Source of the DNA: Nelumbo lutea
Lineage: Eukaryota; Streptophyta; Magnoliopsida; Proteales; Nelumbonaceae
DNA: 64,000 nucleotides
Assembly: GCA_022828595.1 (NCBI GenBank)
Contig: JAKGHH010000003.1
Location: forward strand, 57,959,759-58,023,758
Direction of reading: 5' to 3'
Of the stretch, positions 46,656 to 57,410 are shown piece by piece (positions within the stretch are counted from its first letter, which is position 1; each line of letters starts with the position of its first letter). The position numbers and the translations under genes are program-made. Under the pieces are notes generated by a model. That model ran no database searches, was not told the origin of the DNA, and worked only from the letters and a program-made list of their open reading frames with translations.

Positions 46656-46896
46656 GTGAAAATTAATAGTAGCCCTAGTAGCCAAAATTGAAAAAAATAA
46701 AATAAATAAAAAGCATAACAAAAAAAAATCTTAGAAACCAACAACAGAATTGTTTCGAGGGGGAAATCTCGGTTTCTCAAGTTTATACAAGAAAATCAGA
46801 GGCCACAGACAAAATGGAGCCCATCATCATACAAGCAATCGCTCCAAATGAGCAAAAGCACGCATTGACCCAAGAAGTAAAAAACAAAGTTACAAT

Positions 46897-47310
46897 TAAG
46901 GGTGTCAATGGACCGGTTTTGGATTGGACCCCGTTCAATCCAAAATCAATTTGGACAGATTGGATGGATTAACAACATATATTAGATTGGACCAATCCGG
47001 TCCAAGATATTCATTAGATTGGACTGGATCCAATCCGTCAGTAATAAATTTATATTGGATTGCATTGGATTAAGCTAAAATCTAGTCCATTGATATAAGA
47101 TAAGAATACAGGTGTCAATGGATCGGGTTTGAGTTAAAACCAATATAAATTAAAACGAATTTGAACAGATTGGACAATCCAAACATTGAATTGGACCAGT
47201 CTAAAATTGTCCAAAATATTCATTGGATTGGATTGGACCTGGTCCATTTGTTATGGACTCACACTGGACTGGATCGGATTGGACAAAATTTAGTCAAATT
47301 GACACCCCTA
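46897..47310. mobile_element. hAT-type MITE, 414 bp, internally duplicated
   Basis: The ends are TAAGGGTGTCAAT and, inverted, TAGGGGTGTCAAT. The flanks GTTACAAT and ACTACAAT match at 6 of 8 positions, fitting a decayed hAT duplication. The interior is a roughly 200-bp head-to-tail duplication in which GGTGTCAATGGA recurs at 46900 and about 47111, and it is saturated with TTGGATTGGA/TCCAATCC. Confidence 0.8.
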
Positions 47311-47399
47311 ACTACAATAAAACAAAACACCTAGAGTAACAGAATCAAAAAGAGCGAGAATAATTTCTTAACAAAATGTAGATGGGGATCATGATGGAA

Positions 47400-47632
47400 G
47401 AAAACCTAGATTCAAAAATACAGGAACACCAGATTCCCCATCCACCTCTCTGTGTTCTGTTATCGTATCTTACCGACTGTGATAAAATCCTCTCCATCAC
47501 AAGTTGTGAAGTTGCAGAAGAAGCGAAAGAAAATGGGTTTCCTGAAACCATCGCTGCCTCATCAGTCTCCCCAACGATATCTTCAGGAATTACCCCTCCA
47601 CCGTTCGCAGTAGCCTGCGAAGGAGGAAACAA
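47400..47632 (-). pseudogene. Unassigned exon-like fragment ending in a splice donor
   Basis: The minus-strand frame reads PPSQATANGGGVIPEDIVGE, TDEAAMVSGNPFSFASS, then ATSQLVMERILSQS followed by a consensus donor GTAAGATA. Codon use and a clean open frame up to the donor suggest a captured or relict host exon. I do not recognise the family. It abuts the AHL-like fragment, with an 18-bp repeat (GAAACAACTTGATACATC) at the junction. Confidence 0.4.
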
Positions 47633-47672
47633 CTTGATACATCTTCAAGTTGTTGAAACAACTTGATACATC

Positions 47673-47870
47673 GTAGACGAAGACTCTACTTGGAATGCTG
47701 ATCCAACTGAACTGCCACCAATATTTGATTGCATTGGCATAGTAGGACCAGTTAGCGGGGCGAATGCCCGGTGGTCCATGTAACCCAGTCTGTGCTCCTG
47801 GCCCTGATCCAGCAACCCCTCACTGCTGCATGTAATAAGATGCAGAGCCAGACAACGCCATGGCTTCTCT
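47673..47870 (-). pseudogene. AHL-like (AT-hook nuclear-localised) N-terminal fragment, split by the CACTA element
   Basis: Minus-strand translation from the CACTA junction reads REAMALSGSASYYMQQ, a TGA (likely from CGA, Arg), then GVAGSGPGAQTGLHGPPGIR and PTMPMQSNIGGSSVGSAFQVE (with a possible frame slip). This strongly resembles the low-complexity N-terminus of plant AHL proteins. The missing start (ATGGATGGG, coding M-D-G) lies beyond the CACTA element at 53961-53969. The AT-hook and PPC domains are absent. It is a nonfunctional fragment. Confidence 0.72.
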
Positions 47871-47884
47871 CACTACAAGAAAAA

Positions 47885-48125
47885 TGACTTTTAGCCACGG
47901 CTATTTTAGCAACAAACATAAAAACCGAGGCTAAATGTTATTCTATAACAACGGATTTTAATTGTCCGGTGCTATATGCTCTTTTGCTGGCTACGGCCCA
48001 GCTACCGTTTAATACCCGTGGCTTAAAATTTATCTATTGAAACGGTTTGTAAATTTGGCCGTGGTTAATACCTATTTGATATTATTTTAACCAAAAAATA
48101 TCAATCGGAACCGTGGCTAACTAAT
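47885..48125. repeat. CACTA left sub-terminal repeat array
   Basis: Motifs such as TAGCCACGG, TAGCAACAA, CCGTGGC and CCGTTT recur in both orientations within 240 bp of the left terminus. They mirror the denser array at the right end. Confidence 0.75.
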
Positions 48126-50200
48126 AGGCCCATGTTTTCTCTAGGAGTTCGCGCGCTTCCCCAAATTTTTGCCCGCGTTCTCTCTCTCTCTCTCTCTCTC
48201 GTGCGCTGGTTGATTTTCACAGGGGTTTGCACAGAAACAGTGTTCCCTTCTCTTTTTCTCACTTTTCACCCTTTCTCATATTTTTATTTTTTATTTTTTG
48301 TAGAATCTCATATCTTTATTTTGATTACTAGGGGTTTGCAAACAAACAGTGATCAGAGAAAGCATTACCAATTAGTTTCTTATAGGAATCGTTCTTTGCC
48401 GCTATGGGGTTAGGGCTTTGGTTTTGGATCTGTCAAAGCACAAAAAGAAAGCATTAACAATCGAAATGTAAGTTTCTTATGCTTTACCGATAAGCTCATT
48501 GGTGTTGCTTATTGTGCATTGTAAAAACTATTTTACTGCTTGAAATTAAAGATGTGGGATTTAACTTTTTAGAATTATGTGAGCTTTAATCATTTGGATT
48601 TTTTATGCGGGTATTTAATTAATAGATATATAAAAAGAAAGAAAGAGAGGGAACTAGGGTTTTGATTTTCGTTTAATTTGTTGAGCATGCATTTACTTCT
48701 TAGTTGATTATAAAATGTTAAAAATTCACTATGATGGATAAACTAATAATATTTTACGATGGTAGAAGATTCATCTACATTTGGTTAGAAAATAAAATAC
48801 AATTCTTTAAAATTTCACACTGCAAACCCAGAGAGGTGGGCTTAACTCCATTCTGAATTTAAAGTGACCATTAGAATTTATGACTTCCATTTTTAGTCTT
48901 TTTCTAATAAATTACCTCTCTTGGTCACTGAAATTGGTTACCTCACAGAAAGCTGAAGGCATGGGAAGGTCGGTTTCAGTCTAACAAAACTTATTGTCTT
49001 TAATGGGGTGCACTCTCTATCTATAGTTGATTACAAATCACATGAGGCCAACACTCTCTAGTTTTAGCGGAAGAAGCTCCTAAATTCCTTGGATACAGGA
49101 GTGAGAGGAGTGACTAGGTGTCATTGTTGTTAGGTCTCGACAGGTTTATTTGACTTTTTCTTCAAAGAGCACATTTACCAAGGAATATACCTCCAATTAC
49201 TTTAAGTAATCTATTTATCTCAAAAGTCAAAACCATTATTATTTGAAGTTGCAGTCTTTAGATTTTACTGTCTAATGTTTTGATCTATCGTCTCATGTTG
49301 GTAACTTTTGCTTCATAGGAGCTTTAACCCTCTTCAAGATATTATGATTCCTTGCCAACAAAAAAAAGATGTTTGGGTTTGTAACTTTCGTCTAGCTAGA
49401 GACTGTGAAGATGATTTTGGCAAAGGACAATCACCATTGTCTGTGGGGCTTGTGTTTTGATGAAACTCTATGGGGAAAAGTCAAGAATTATTCATAGGTA
49501 AAGTTATTGGCTTATTTAAATGATAATTGACCATTTGAGAGAAATTCTCCTTGTACTTTGGTATTTAATTGGCTTAGGTGCTGATGAGGATCATGTTTTC
49601 TTATATTGTTGATAGTTTGCATATTTCTTAGCCATCAATGTTAAATTGTCTGAATGAACTGAAATTTTGGATGAATTCAAAACTTAGTTTAATTTTTGAG
49701 CATTATGTTGGATGAGGATCATTGAGTTTGTTGTAGAATCAATATTCTTTCATTGCAAAAATTATATAGGGGAGATTGAAGCCTTGACCTTTTTGTCCTT
49801 CTCCACTTGCTGGAAATGGACCCTGAGCTCCACTCAAGTGAGTATTATATCACATATGGTGATACATGTTTTTTTTTCATAAATTTATCCTTATAACAGT
49901 TTTTAAGTTAAAGATACAAGAAGCATAATAGAAAACAAACTTAGCCCCTGGCTTTCTGACATCCTCGTCATGTTAGTAAATGAGCAATGTATGAAAATGT
50001 TCTTACTGATCTTCAAAAATTTTCTATAAGCAGAATTTCAAACTATAGTCCCATCCCATACATATGTGGTAGTATATGGTTTTGTTAATTGTTGATAAGA
50101 TGATATGATATGATCTATATATGGAACTATGGATCTGTCATCTGATTTTCAGTTTACATGCCACTTATGCAGTAGTGTAATTGGATTTGCTTCTAACCAG

Positions 50201-51000
50201 CAATCTCCCAAAGATGAAAGTGGTGTACTTAAAGCAGTGCAAAATGTGCATGCAATGATAGACAAGGAAATAGGTTTTGGCACAAACCCTAAGAATGTTT
50301 TCCTCTGTGGATTTAGTCAAGGAGGTATGAACTCCACCTCTCTCTCACTCTTCTCTCCCACATTGATTCCTAATCTCCTATGAAAATAAAATGCTTGTCC
50401 ATTTATAATACTTTTCCAACCGAATTAATGGATCATCTAATTTGAAATGATAACAAGATGCTAGGTCATTAGGACTGAAGGAATTCTGATAAGCACATAC
50501 ATATGGTATACCAATGAATCATCTTATTTTCTTTATGATGAAGCAAGAAAATTAAAGAACCTATGGGTCTGCAAAACTACAATAATTGTTTACCAAGGAA
50601 AAAATACACTTTGAACAAAAAAACTTGTGTTTACATGGGTCTTTTGTTGGTGAGAGAAAACTCCCATAGACACATAACCAAGGATAATATTGGCCTATAC
50701 TAATAACGTGCAAAGTTGTAATAAGTTTGGCAGGTGCTTTGACATTAGCCAATGTTTTGTTGTATCCAAAAACCCTGGATGGATAATGCGCTCAATGATA
50801 GAGTGCATTTCACCAGAAGCAAAGGTATTCTTCTAACATACTAAACTAAAGGTGTCTGACTTGTCCAACAAAAAGCTAAAGGTGTCTGATTCTTTGTTTT
50901 TAATAATCAGAATTTGTGTTTAATTTTTATGTTTTTATATTGCCATTATTTTGCACAGAAAGTCTGTTACACCAATTTAGTGGATGGGCATTATACCAAT
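50201..51000 (+). pseudogene. Captured SOBER1-like carboxylesterase / acyl-protein thioesterase fragment
   Basis: Exon 50201-50324 reads SPKDESGVLKAVQNVHAMID and GTNPKNVFLCGFSQGG, including the serine nucleophile motif GFSQG of the phospholipase/carboxylesterase (abhydrolase_2) family, and stops at donor GAG|GTATGA. After a 409-bp intron, acceptor TTTGGCAG opens at 50734 and continues in phase: ALTLANVLLYPKTLDG, then TAA at 50784. A further family-like piece FSGWAL appears near 50976. The order and spacing match plant SOBER1/TIPSY1-type esterases, which hydrolyse acyl groups. The N-terminal HGLGD motif and the later Asp and His of the triad are not seen. Retained introns show DNA-level capture. 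Not functional as an esterase. Confidence 0.82.
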
Positions 51001-53514
51001 GGCATGTGGTTCGATGTTACACCATAATTTTCAATGACCACAACTTCCTTTTGGGTTCACCTTTGGATATCTTTCATCTGAGAGTAGAACCAACATAACT
51101 AGAAGTCCTAATTATCAGACTTATTTGCATGAGTAGAACCAACTTATTACTAATGATCAAGAAATAAGTTGATCGCAAAGGTGGTTTAACATCATTCAAA
51201 ACCTTTCTGTCTTCTAGATAATGCCACCATGTTACTTCTTTACCATTTGGGGTGAAACGTGTCTAGATGCCTTATCAGTGACTCTATGACTTAGTGTTTT
51301 CAAATAGTCACTATGGTGCCTAGGCATTCGATCAGGGCTAGGTGATTAACTGCATAAGTGGGTATTTATACTAGCATATGGCAAGGGTGTTTTGGTAATT
51401 AAACATGGTTCTTTGACTGATGCATTTGCCACTTGCTAGAGATGGAGCAGGGAGGCAAGCCCTTGACTGGAGGGCTCCTAGACCAAGGATTCATATATAG
51501 ATTTGTTTTGTATTTTAAGATAGTGTTGCTCTTTTTATTTCCTCTTCTTTATGCAAGATACTTCCTGCCTTCTTCAATATGACAGGTCTTCCATTCTCTT
51601 TATTGTGCCGAGTTCTTGGCACCTAAAACTTCTTAAAACCATGACATTGCTCTTCCAATGAGAATAAAAGAAGCTTACCTTAGCTCAACTATCTTTAGAG
51701 CCAATCCTCCTCTGGCCCAAACTTCCTCCAAGATGAAGTTTTATACTGCCAATCCGAAGCCTTGAGAAATAAAGGGCTTTTTAGGTTGGAAACTGGCTAA
51801 AAAAACCTTCGGTGAAACAATATGAACATGAGTCCTGAATAATGTGATTTGGTGACAATCTCGACTCTATGATGTGCTAATATAACTACTGTGTTTCGAC
51901 TTTACCAAATGAATGACTTTGGTGGTCACAACCTCAATGACTGCCTTGAAAATTTAGTGTCATATCATGAGATTTCCCTCTTCATATGGAAGATACCTCT
52001 AATGCATGTATTCTACACAATGTTGATTGTTTGCTTCCAAATACTTCGTTTTTAATACAATATGGACTATGTTGGAAGATGAATATTGTCCTTGATAGAG
52101 TGGAATAAAGAAACAATTTTCATGTAGCAAATCCCATATAGTAAGGAAGTAGGGACAAGACTTTTCTTAGTTGAGTTGAAGGAAGCTAATTGGTAATGAT
52201 TTTGGTCAATATTACCTTTTTTTGTGTTTTAACTTTAGTACCTATAAAAGGGTGGAGGTGTATTAGCTGGAAACACTGTTAGTATTCAGAAAGTTTTCTC
52301 ATTACTCTAGTGCTCCTCTTACAACATTCCTAGCTAAGTTGTTGTTCTACCATGCATTGAACTTGAGAATAACTTCATGCATTTTTGGACATATGGGATG
52401 CAAACCCTAGTTTGAGACTTGTTGTAGGCCACAAATTGCAGGGTTTAGGGATTTAGGTTATAAATCAGAAAAGTTCAGGTTTAAGCTAGCCAAAATGACA
52501 TAGTTTTGAGAAAACAAAATAAATAAGGAACTACCAAGAAACACAAAGTGCAGGAAAGAATTAATGCTGATTGGAAATTGAGGCAAATAGAAACCAGAGA
52601 GTTCCAAAAACTCGAGGCACATTTGTAATTTTGTCTTTAGACAATAGTTTCCCCTTCTATTAGTGACCGTAAATACAAACAAGCCTACGCAAAATTCTCC
52701 CCAAGATACAACAAGCTTCAATAGTATAGAAGTCAATTGCATCCACAGTTTTCCCACAAATGTCCCAGAAACCTGCTCATGAAAAATTTACTAACCTAAA
52801 CTCACTATATATCATAAATCCATAGATTTACATCATGAAAATTTTCTTTTGATAATTGGTCAACCTTCTTATGTTGTATACTAACTATTTGAATTTACAA
52901 ATACTTGGGATTGTTGATTATTAATTTTTCCACAATGAACAACATACTTGGGATTGTTGATCCATGCCATTCAATTGTCCTAAAGATGCTATTGTTTTGC
53001 CTCTATGCCCTTTTTATTGATAGCAAGAAAGTTCATCGATGTACTTGTAGAAAGATGTAGAGTGATGGACAAGAAGGCCTTCTTTACATGAAAAATTTCC
53101 ATATATATGTACACTTCCCACTTGGATTCAATGCCAGACCTGTACAGGTCCTTGTTATCATTGTGAGCTGAATCTCTCTGTCATTTTATCATTCAAACAC
53201 AAATACCTTTTGCATTTGGTTTATGACTTATTTATTCTTTGTTGATTTGGCAGATCGAAGATTATGATCCAAAGCGAACGTCTTTTGTGTGATGCATGTT
53301 TATGTAAGCAAATTTTCAGATACAATAAGGATAGTTTTGTCAATTCTCTTTTATTGTTTTTTTGTAATGAAAATACTTGTGTAAATGTGAATATTAAATA
53401 AAGATTGCTATGGATATTTTGTGTAAATGTGTGAAGGTTTTATTTGTAAATATATCCATCATAAGAATGCAGATTCAGGTGAGCCCATCCAAGTTTTGAA
53501 TTAAAACGAAGAAC

Positions 53515-53945
53515 TTTTAGCAACGGTTTAATAAAACCGTTGCTAAACGTGTCATTAGTTTAAGATCGTATAAGCACTTGTAGCAACGGTTTTTATCTAA
53601 AACTGTTGCTATTTCTAACTGTTCATACACATTTAGCCAAGGACAGACCCGTTGCTATCTTAATTTTTAGCAACGGTGCATAATACAACCGTTGCTATTG
53701 CCAACTATTTATACACATTTAGCCACGGACAAACCCGTTGCTATCTTGATTTGTAGCAAAGGTACATTATAAAACCATTGCAAAAAATGTTGCGATTGGC
53801 AACGATTAAAACCGTGGTTATATGTATACTTTTAGCCATGGTGTACAATATCCGTTGCTATAACTTTTAGCCACGACAATATCCCTATGCACAAAAAACC
53901 ATTTCTATAACCTTTAGCAACGGTTTTTCTGTTGCTAAAACTGAT
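53515..53945. repeat. CACTA right sub-terminal palindromic array
   Basis: At least eight TAGCAACGG-type or TAGCCACGG-type units, most paired with an inverted CCGTTGCTA 15-25 bp away, occupy the last 440 bp before the terminus (for example at 53516, 53581, 53669, 53754, 53920). Arrays of this kind bind CACTA transposase in characterised elements. Confidence 0.85.
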
Positions 53946-53958
53946 TTTTCTTGTAGTG

Positions 53959-54640
53959 TTCCCATCCATGCATTTAATTTAAAAATAATTGCGAAAAAAA
54001 AAAAACTTCTGCTAACCGTCAACCATAGAAATTTTAAGCTTCTATCAATAATTCTACTTGAAGGATGAAACAACTTGATACATCCTCATATTAGATTTAA
54101 GAAGGCTTTTGTCAGAACTAGAGTTTCATGTATGGAGTTATAGATGCTAAACAGCTGAGCGTCATGGTTTGGACTGTTAAGAGCTTGGGCTTTGTTTCAA
54201 GAAAATATGAAATGTGAGGTCACATGATATTTTTGACATTTTTAAAAGTTTTTAAGGGTAATTTTGACATTTTTAAAAGTTTTAAATCGCAAATGAGGTC
54301 ACGTAATATACATAACTAACGGTCCATTAACGGTAGGTACTAAATTGTTGCATTTTGAAAGTTCGAGTACTAAATTGGCACTCAGCCTAAAGTATAGGGT
54401 ACCTATTGGGAATTTTCCCTTTAAAAAATTTTGTATTAGATGTTCAACATAGGTAGAATTTCATATATTTTGTGTTAGATAATTGCATTTCATATACGAA
54501 AACTATTGTCGATTTTCATAATGATAAAATGCCCCATGACTTTATAACAAATGATAGTTGGAAAGTTACAATTTGTGTAAAAATTTTTAGAACATTTTTA
54601 TAAAGAAACTAATTTATTTTTTGGTATTTATTATCCAACA
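53959..54640. other. AHL leader remnant, then unassigned spacer
   Basis: The minus strand reads ATGGATGGG at 53969-53961, the displaced start of the AHL-like fragment, with its leader upstream. The 18-bp word GAAACAACTTGATACATC recurs at 54067-54084. Beyond that nothing is recognised to 54640. Confidence 0.5.
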
Positions 54641-55420
54641 TCATGCATATTAGTTAATTAATTAATTATAATTAGTGGATGTTTTGTAAAATATATATAG
54701 AAATGATCCAAGATTTAAAAACATTGCTAATGTAATGGTTTTTAAAGTTAAAAAATAGTGAGAAAATATATCTCCTTTATATTGCTTGGCTGTAATGTTA
54801 GACCCTATGATTAAAAAAAATAATGTAGATATTTTATTTGAATTATCATGAAAACATGCAAAGTGATATTGGATTAAAAATGAAATTAATAATTTATTAT
54901 TTAAAATTTATAATTTATATGAATCACAAACATTAGAGAATAAAAAACTTGTACAAACATGCCATTTGAAACTAGTGGTAGTGCAATACAAAAAGTTTGG
55001 TCATTAATAAACAAATGTAGGCAACAATGTTGCCTTTCATCGAGTTCATTTATTGAACTTAATTTTTATTTATAAGCTAATCTTATAAGTTTTTTAAAAA
55101 ATGAGTAATTAGATAATTTTAATATTATAGCCTGGTGTAAAGAACATGAGAAAAATTATCCTAAGGTTGTTGCAATGGTATATGATCTACTAACCCCTTT
55201 GGTGTTCACAATTCCATCGATTTTAATGCATGTACCAAGGCATTAAATAAGAAGAGAAGTTATAAGGATGATGAAAGTCTAGAAATGTGCAAATGCCTTA
55301 AGCATCGGTTAGATGTAGAGGACAAATTACAAAATTAAGGTGGATATGACACATCCATTAATGATTCACTAGATCATGCAGATCATGTAGATGGAGATGG
55401 AATTTGAAGAAAATATTGAT
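54641..55420 (+). pseudogene. hAT transposase C-terminal fragment, broken
   Basis: The + strand yields LLYCLAVMLDPMIKK (near 54780), corresponding to the FxxxAxxLDPRxK motif, and later WCKEHEKNYPKVVAMVYDLL (near 55138-55200), the start of the hAT dimerisation domain (consensus WWK...YP.L...A.D.L). The TVASESAFS motif that should follow is degraded. Many stops and frameshifts are present. It is oriented opposite to, and distinct from, the hAT copy at 6-8 kb. Confidence 0.65.
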
Positions 55421-55886
55421 GCTAATATTTTTTCTGTGAATATTCAATAATTTACAATATTTTCTATATTATTGTAAGTTTTGATTTTCAATGTTATTTA
55501 AAAGTTATTTGTGACTTTTTCCAATCCCCTAGTATTTTTTTTTCAATTTTATTATATATATACTATTTTATTCCAATTCCATTGTAATTGTTTTTCAAGT
55601 TTAATTTCATTATTTCAATTGTACACATTGAATTCAAATGAAATATTTTTTTAGGTTTTTATTTTCAATTTGTTGTCTATTTTGTTAAGTGTTTTATCAT
55701 TAATATTTTATTACTTTTTTCAAAATTTCTATCATTTTTTACATAAAAAAACAATAAAAAACTAACAGGCCATCAACCAGATTCTCAAATTTTCTATCGT
55801 TAATATTTTGATGCAAAATTCCATTAAATTAAGCTTTGTAGTTATAAATGACTATCACCCATTGGGTTTATCTGGGTGTCGATATC

Positions 55887-56706
55887 GGGTCTGGATGTAG
55901 TAGGCATGTTAGGTAAGCACAATTAATGAGTGAGCACCTAATAGCTGTGTGACACTTGTCCCAACTAATGTGCTTTTCATCTAAACATTTTTGTTCCATT
56001 AGAATGAATAAGTAAAAAATGAAAAAGTGGAAATCGTAGAGGAGAAGAGACGTACCTAAATCAAAATTTTGGCCTGAGCAACGATGTTGCAAGAGACTTT
56101 TAATCCGATCCGATCTGGGATTATTAACACTTGACTGGTGATGATTTTCTTGGATTTCGGTCGGGATAGCCACCAGTTTGAAAGAGTTCATAAAGCAGGA
56201 GCTCGATTGATGATTAGAATGACAAAGCAACGGCAATAGGGTGATAAGAAGGAAAACTAGGGAAATAAACAGGACCGGAAGAGGTTGGGTTTTTGTTAAA
56301 ATCGAATGGGGAATCTGAGAAGGATTGCATTGCCGTAAGTCATATGTTCTTGTCGATGAGGAACAGGAACATAGAGAACTGCGACTGTGGCTCATGGGAG
56401 GAGGAGGGAAAGAAAAGAAAAAAAATAATAGAAAAGATAAGGGAAGAAAAGAATGAGGGAAAGAGATGGAGAGGATGAGAGAAGAGGTATCACTAGGGAG
56501 AAGCTCGAGGCAGTCGCTGCTAGTTCGCCTTCGGAGGGAGAAGACGATGAACAATAGAAAAAAAAATAATAAAATAATAAATAATTCATCTCTAATCGAA
56601 TAAAAACATTTAGATGAAAAACACGTTAATTAGGACAGATGTAAAACAACTATTATTAGGTGCTCACTCATTGTACTTACCTAACGTACCTACTACATCC
56701 AGACCC
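55887..56706. mobile_element. Pack-MULE (Mutator-like), 820 bp, perfect 9-bp target duplication
   Basis: Flanking direct repeats GTCGATATC at 55878-55886 and 56707-56715 are identical, the 9-bp hallmark of Mutator insertion. The TIRs are about 100 bp: both start GGGTCTGGATGTAGTAGG and continue GTTAGGTAAG, GAGTGAGCACCTAATA and TTTTCATCTAAA with scattered differences. There is no transposase. The 600-bp interior carries a captured exon, described in its own entry. Confidence 0.92.
56055..56395 (-). pseudogene. Captured host exon in the Pack-MULE (membrane-anchor-like N-terminus)
   Basis: From a minus-strand ATG at 56395 an open frame runs 341 bp to a consensus donor (GATTTAG|GTACGTC). It encodes MSHSRSSLCSC, a Ser/Pro-rich stretch, and a hydrophobic segment VLFISLVFLLITLLPLLC that looks like a signal anchor, then NSFKLVAIPTEIQENHH. 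Upstream is a CT-rich leader-like tract. The architecture is that of a plant type II membrane protein N-terminus. I cannot name the source gene. It may be transcribed, since exon, donor and leader are intact. Confidence 0.55.
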
Positions 56707-56894
56707 GTCGATATCACTGTCTCGTATGTGGGGGTGGCTGGCATTGACTACTCAGTTGAGTTGTCATTGCATGGTGTCCGCATGGCAACAGATCTCAGTC
56801 GATGTTCTAAATCACAACCACCAACATGAATGAACGACGTGGGCAACCAAGAAACCAAACTCTAGCGCCAAATGCAACCAACCCTCCATGCCAC

Positions 56895-57343
56895 TGTCAC
56901 GAGTGACTTTTTCACCGCGCTATCAAGCACCTACCATGAGCCATCAGAGTGCCAACCGCGTGCCTTCAAAGTGTCAGCATGTGTGTCATGGGTGGGCTAT
57001 GCATGTATTTTGTAAGGGGGGACTGCCAATGGCGTTATTGTAAATACATAGTATGATTTTTCATCCTTTTGATGTTTCCTATTGTCACTCCCTAAAAAGC
57101 TTAATGTACTCTTTGAGGGGAGGTAGGTAGTCGAGTGAGTTCATAAGCGTGTAAAGGTTAAGCACGAGATCCCCTCGACACTGTACTGTGTGCTTATGCT
57201 TACCACTGATTAATGCAATACAAGTTACCTTTTGTCTAATTTGTGTGCTTTCTTGTTGCCTTTTGTGTGTTGTTGCTTGCATTCGTAGGCTTTCTCGACC
57301 CCATCGAGCGTTGCATAGGGCCTCGTCGATTAGCCCCGTGACA
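56895..57343 (+). repeat. 5' LTR of the TR-GAG element
   Basis: It begins TGTCACGAGTGAC and ends CCCCGTGACA, so both ends share TGTCACG in inverted form. Immediately downstream is the primer-binding site. By eye it differs from the 3' LTR at about 20-25 positions in 448. Confidence 0.93.
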
Positions 57344-57410
57344 GTTGGTATCAGAGTACGTTGCTCCTCAACGCTCGTGACCCTTGCATAGCAACACTAG
57401 TGGTGACGCA

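Larger units (their letters stand above)
47871..53958 (+). mobile_element. Pack-CACTA transposon, 6088 bp
   Basis: The left end CACTACAAGAAAAATGACTT and inverted right end CACTACAAGAAAAATCAGTT share 15 terminal bases, a textbook CACTA terminus. Sub-terminal arrays of TAGCAACGG/CCGTTGCTA palindromes (left about 47885-48125, right about 53515-53945) fit transposase-binding arrays. No transposase is present. Instead it holds a CT-rich leader (48180-48200), a donor-like AATG|TAAGT near 48465, a carboxylesterase gene fragment near 50.2-51.0 kb, and an AATAAAG signal near 53396. Flanking triplets TCT and TTC do not match. Between 51100 and 53250 I see no recognisable coding sequence. Confidence 0.88.

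Noticed and set aside
50129..50200. ATG at 50129 as the start of the esterase-like protein
   Set aside because: Residues before SPKDE do not resemble the family; CTTCTAACCAG just upstream of 50201 looks like a splice acceptor.
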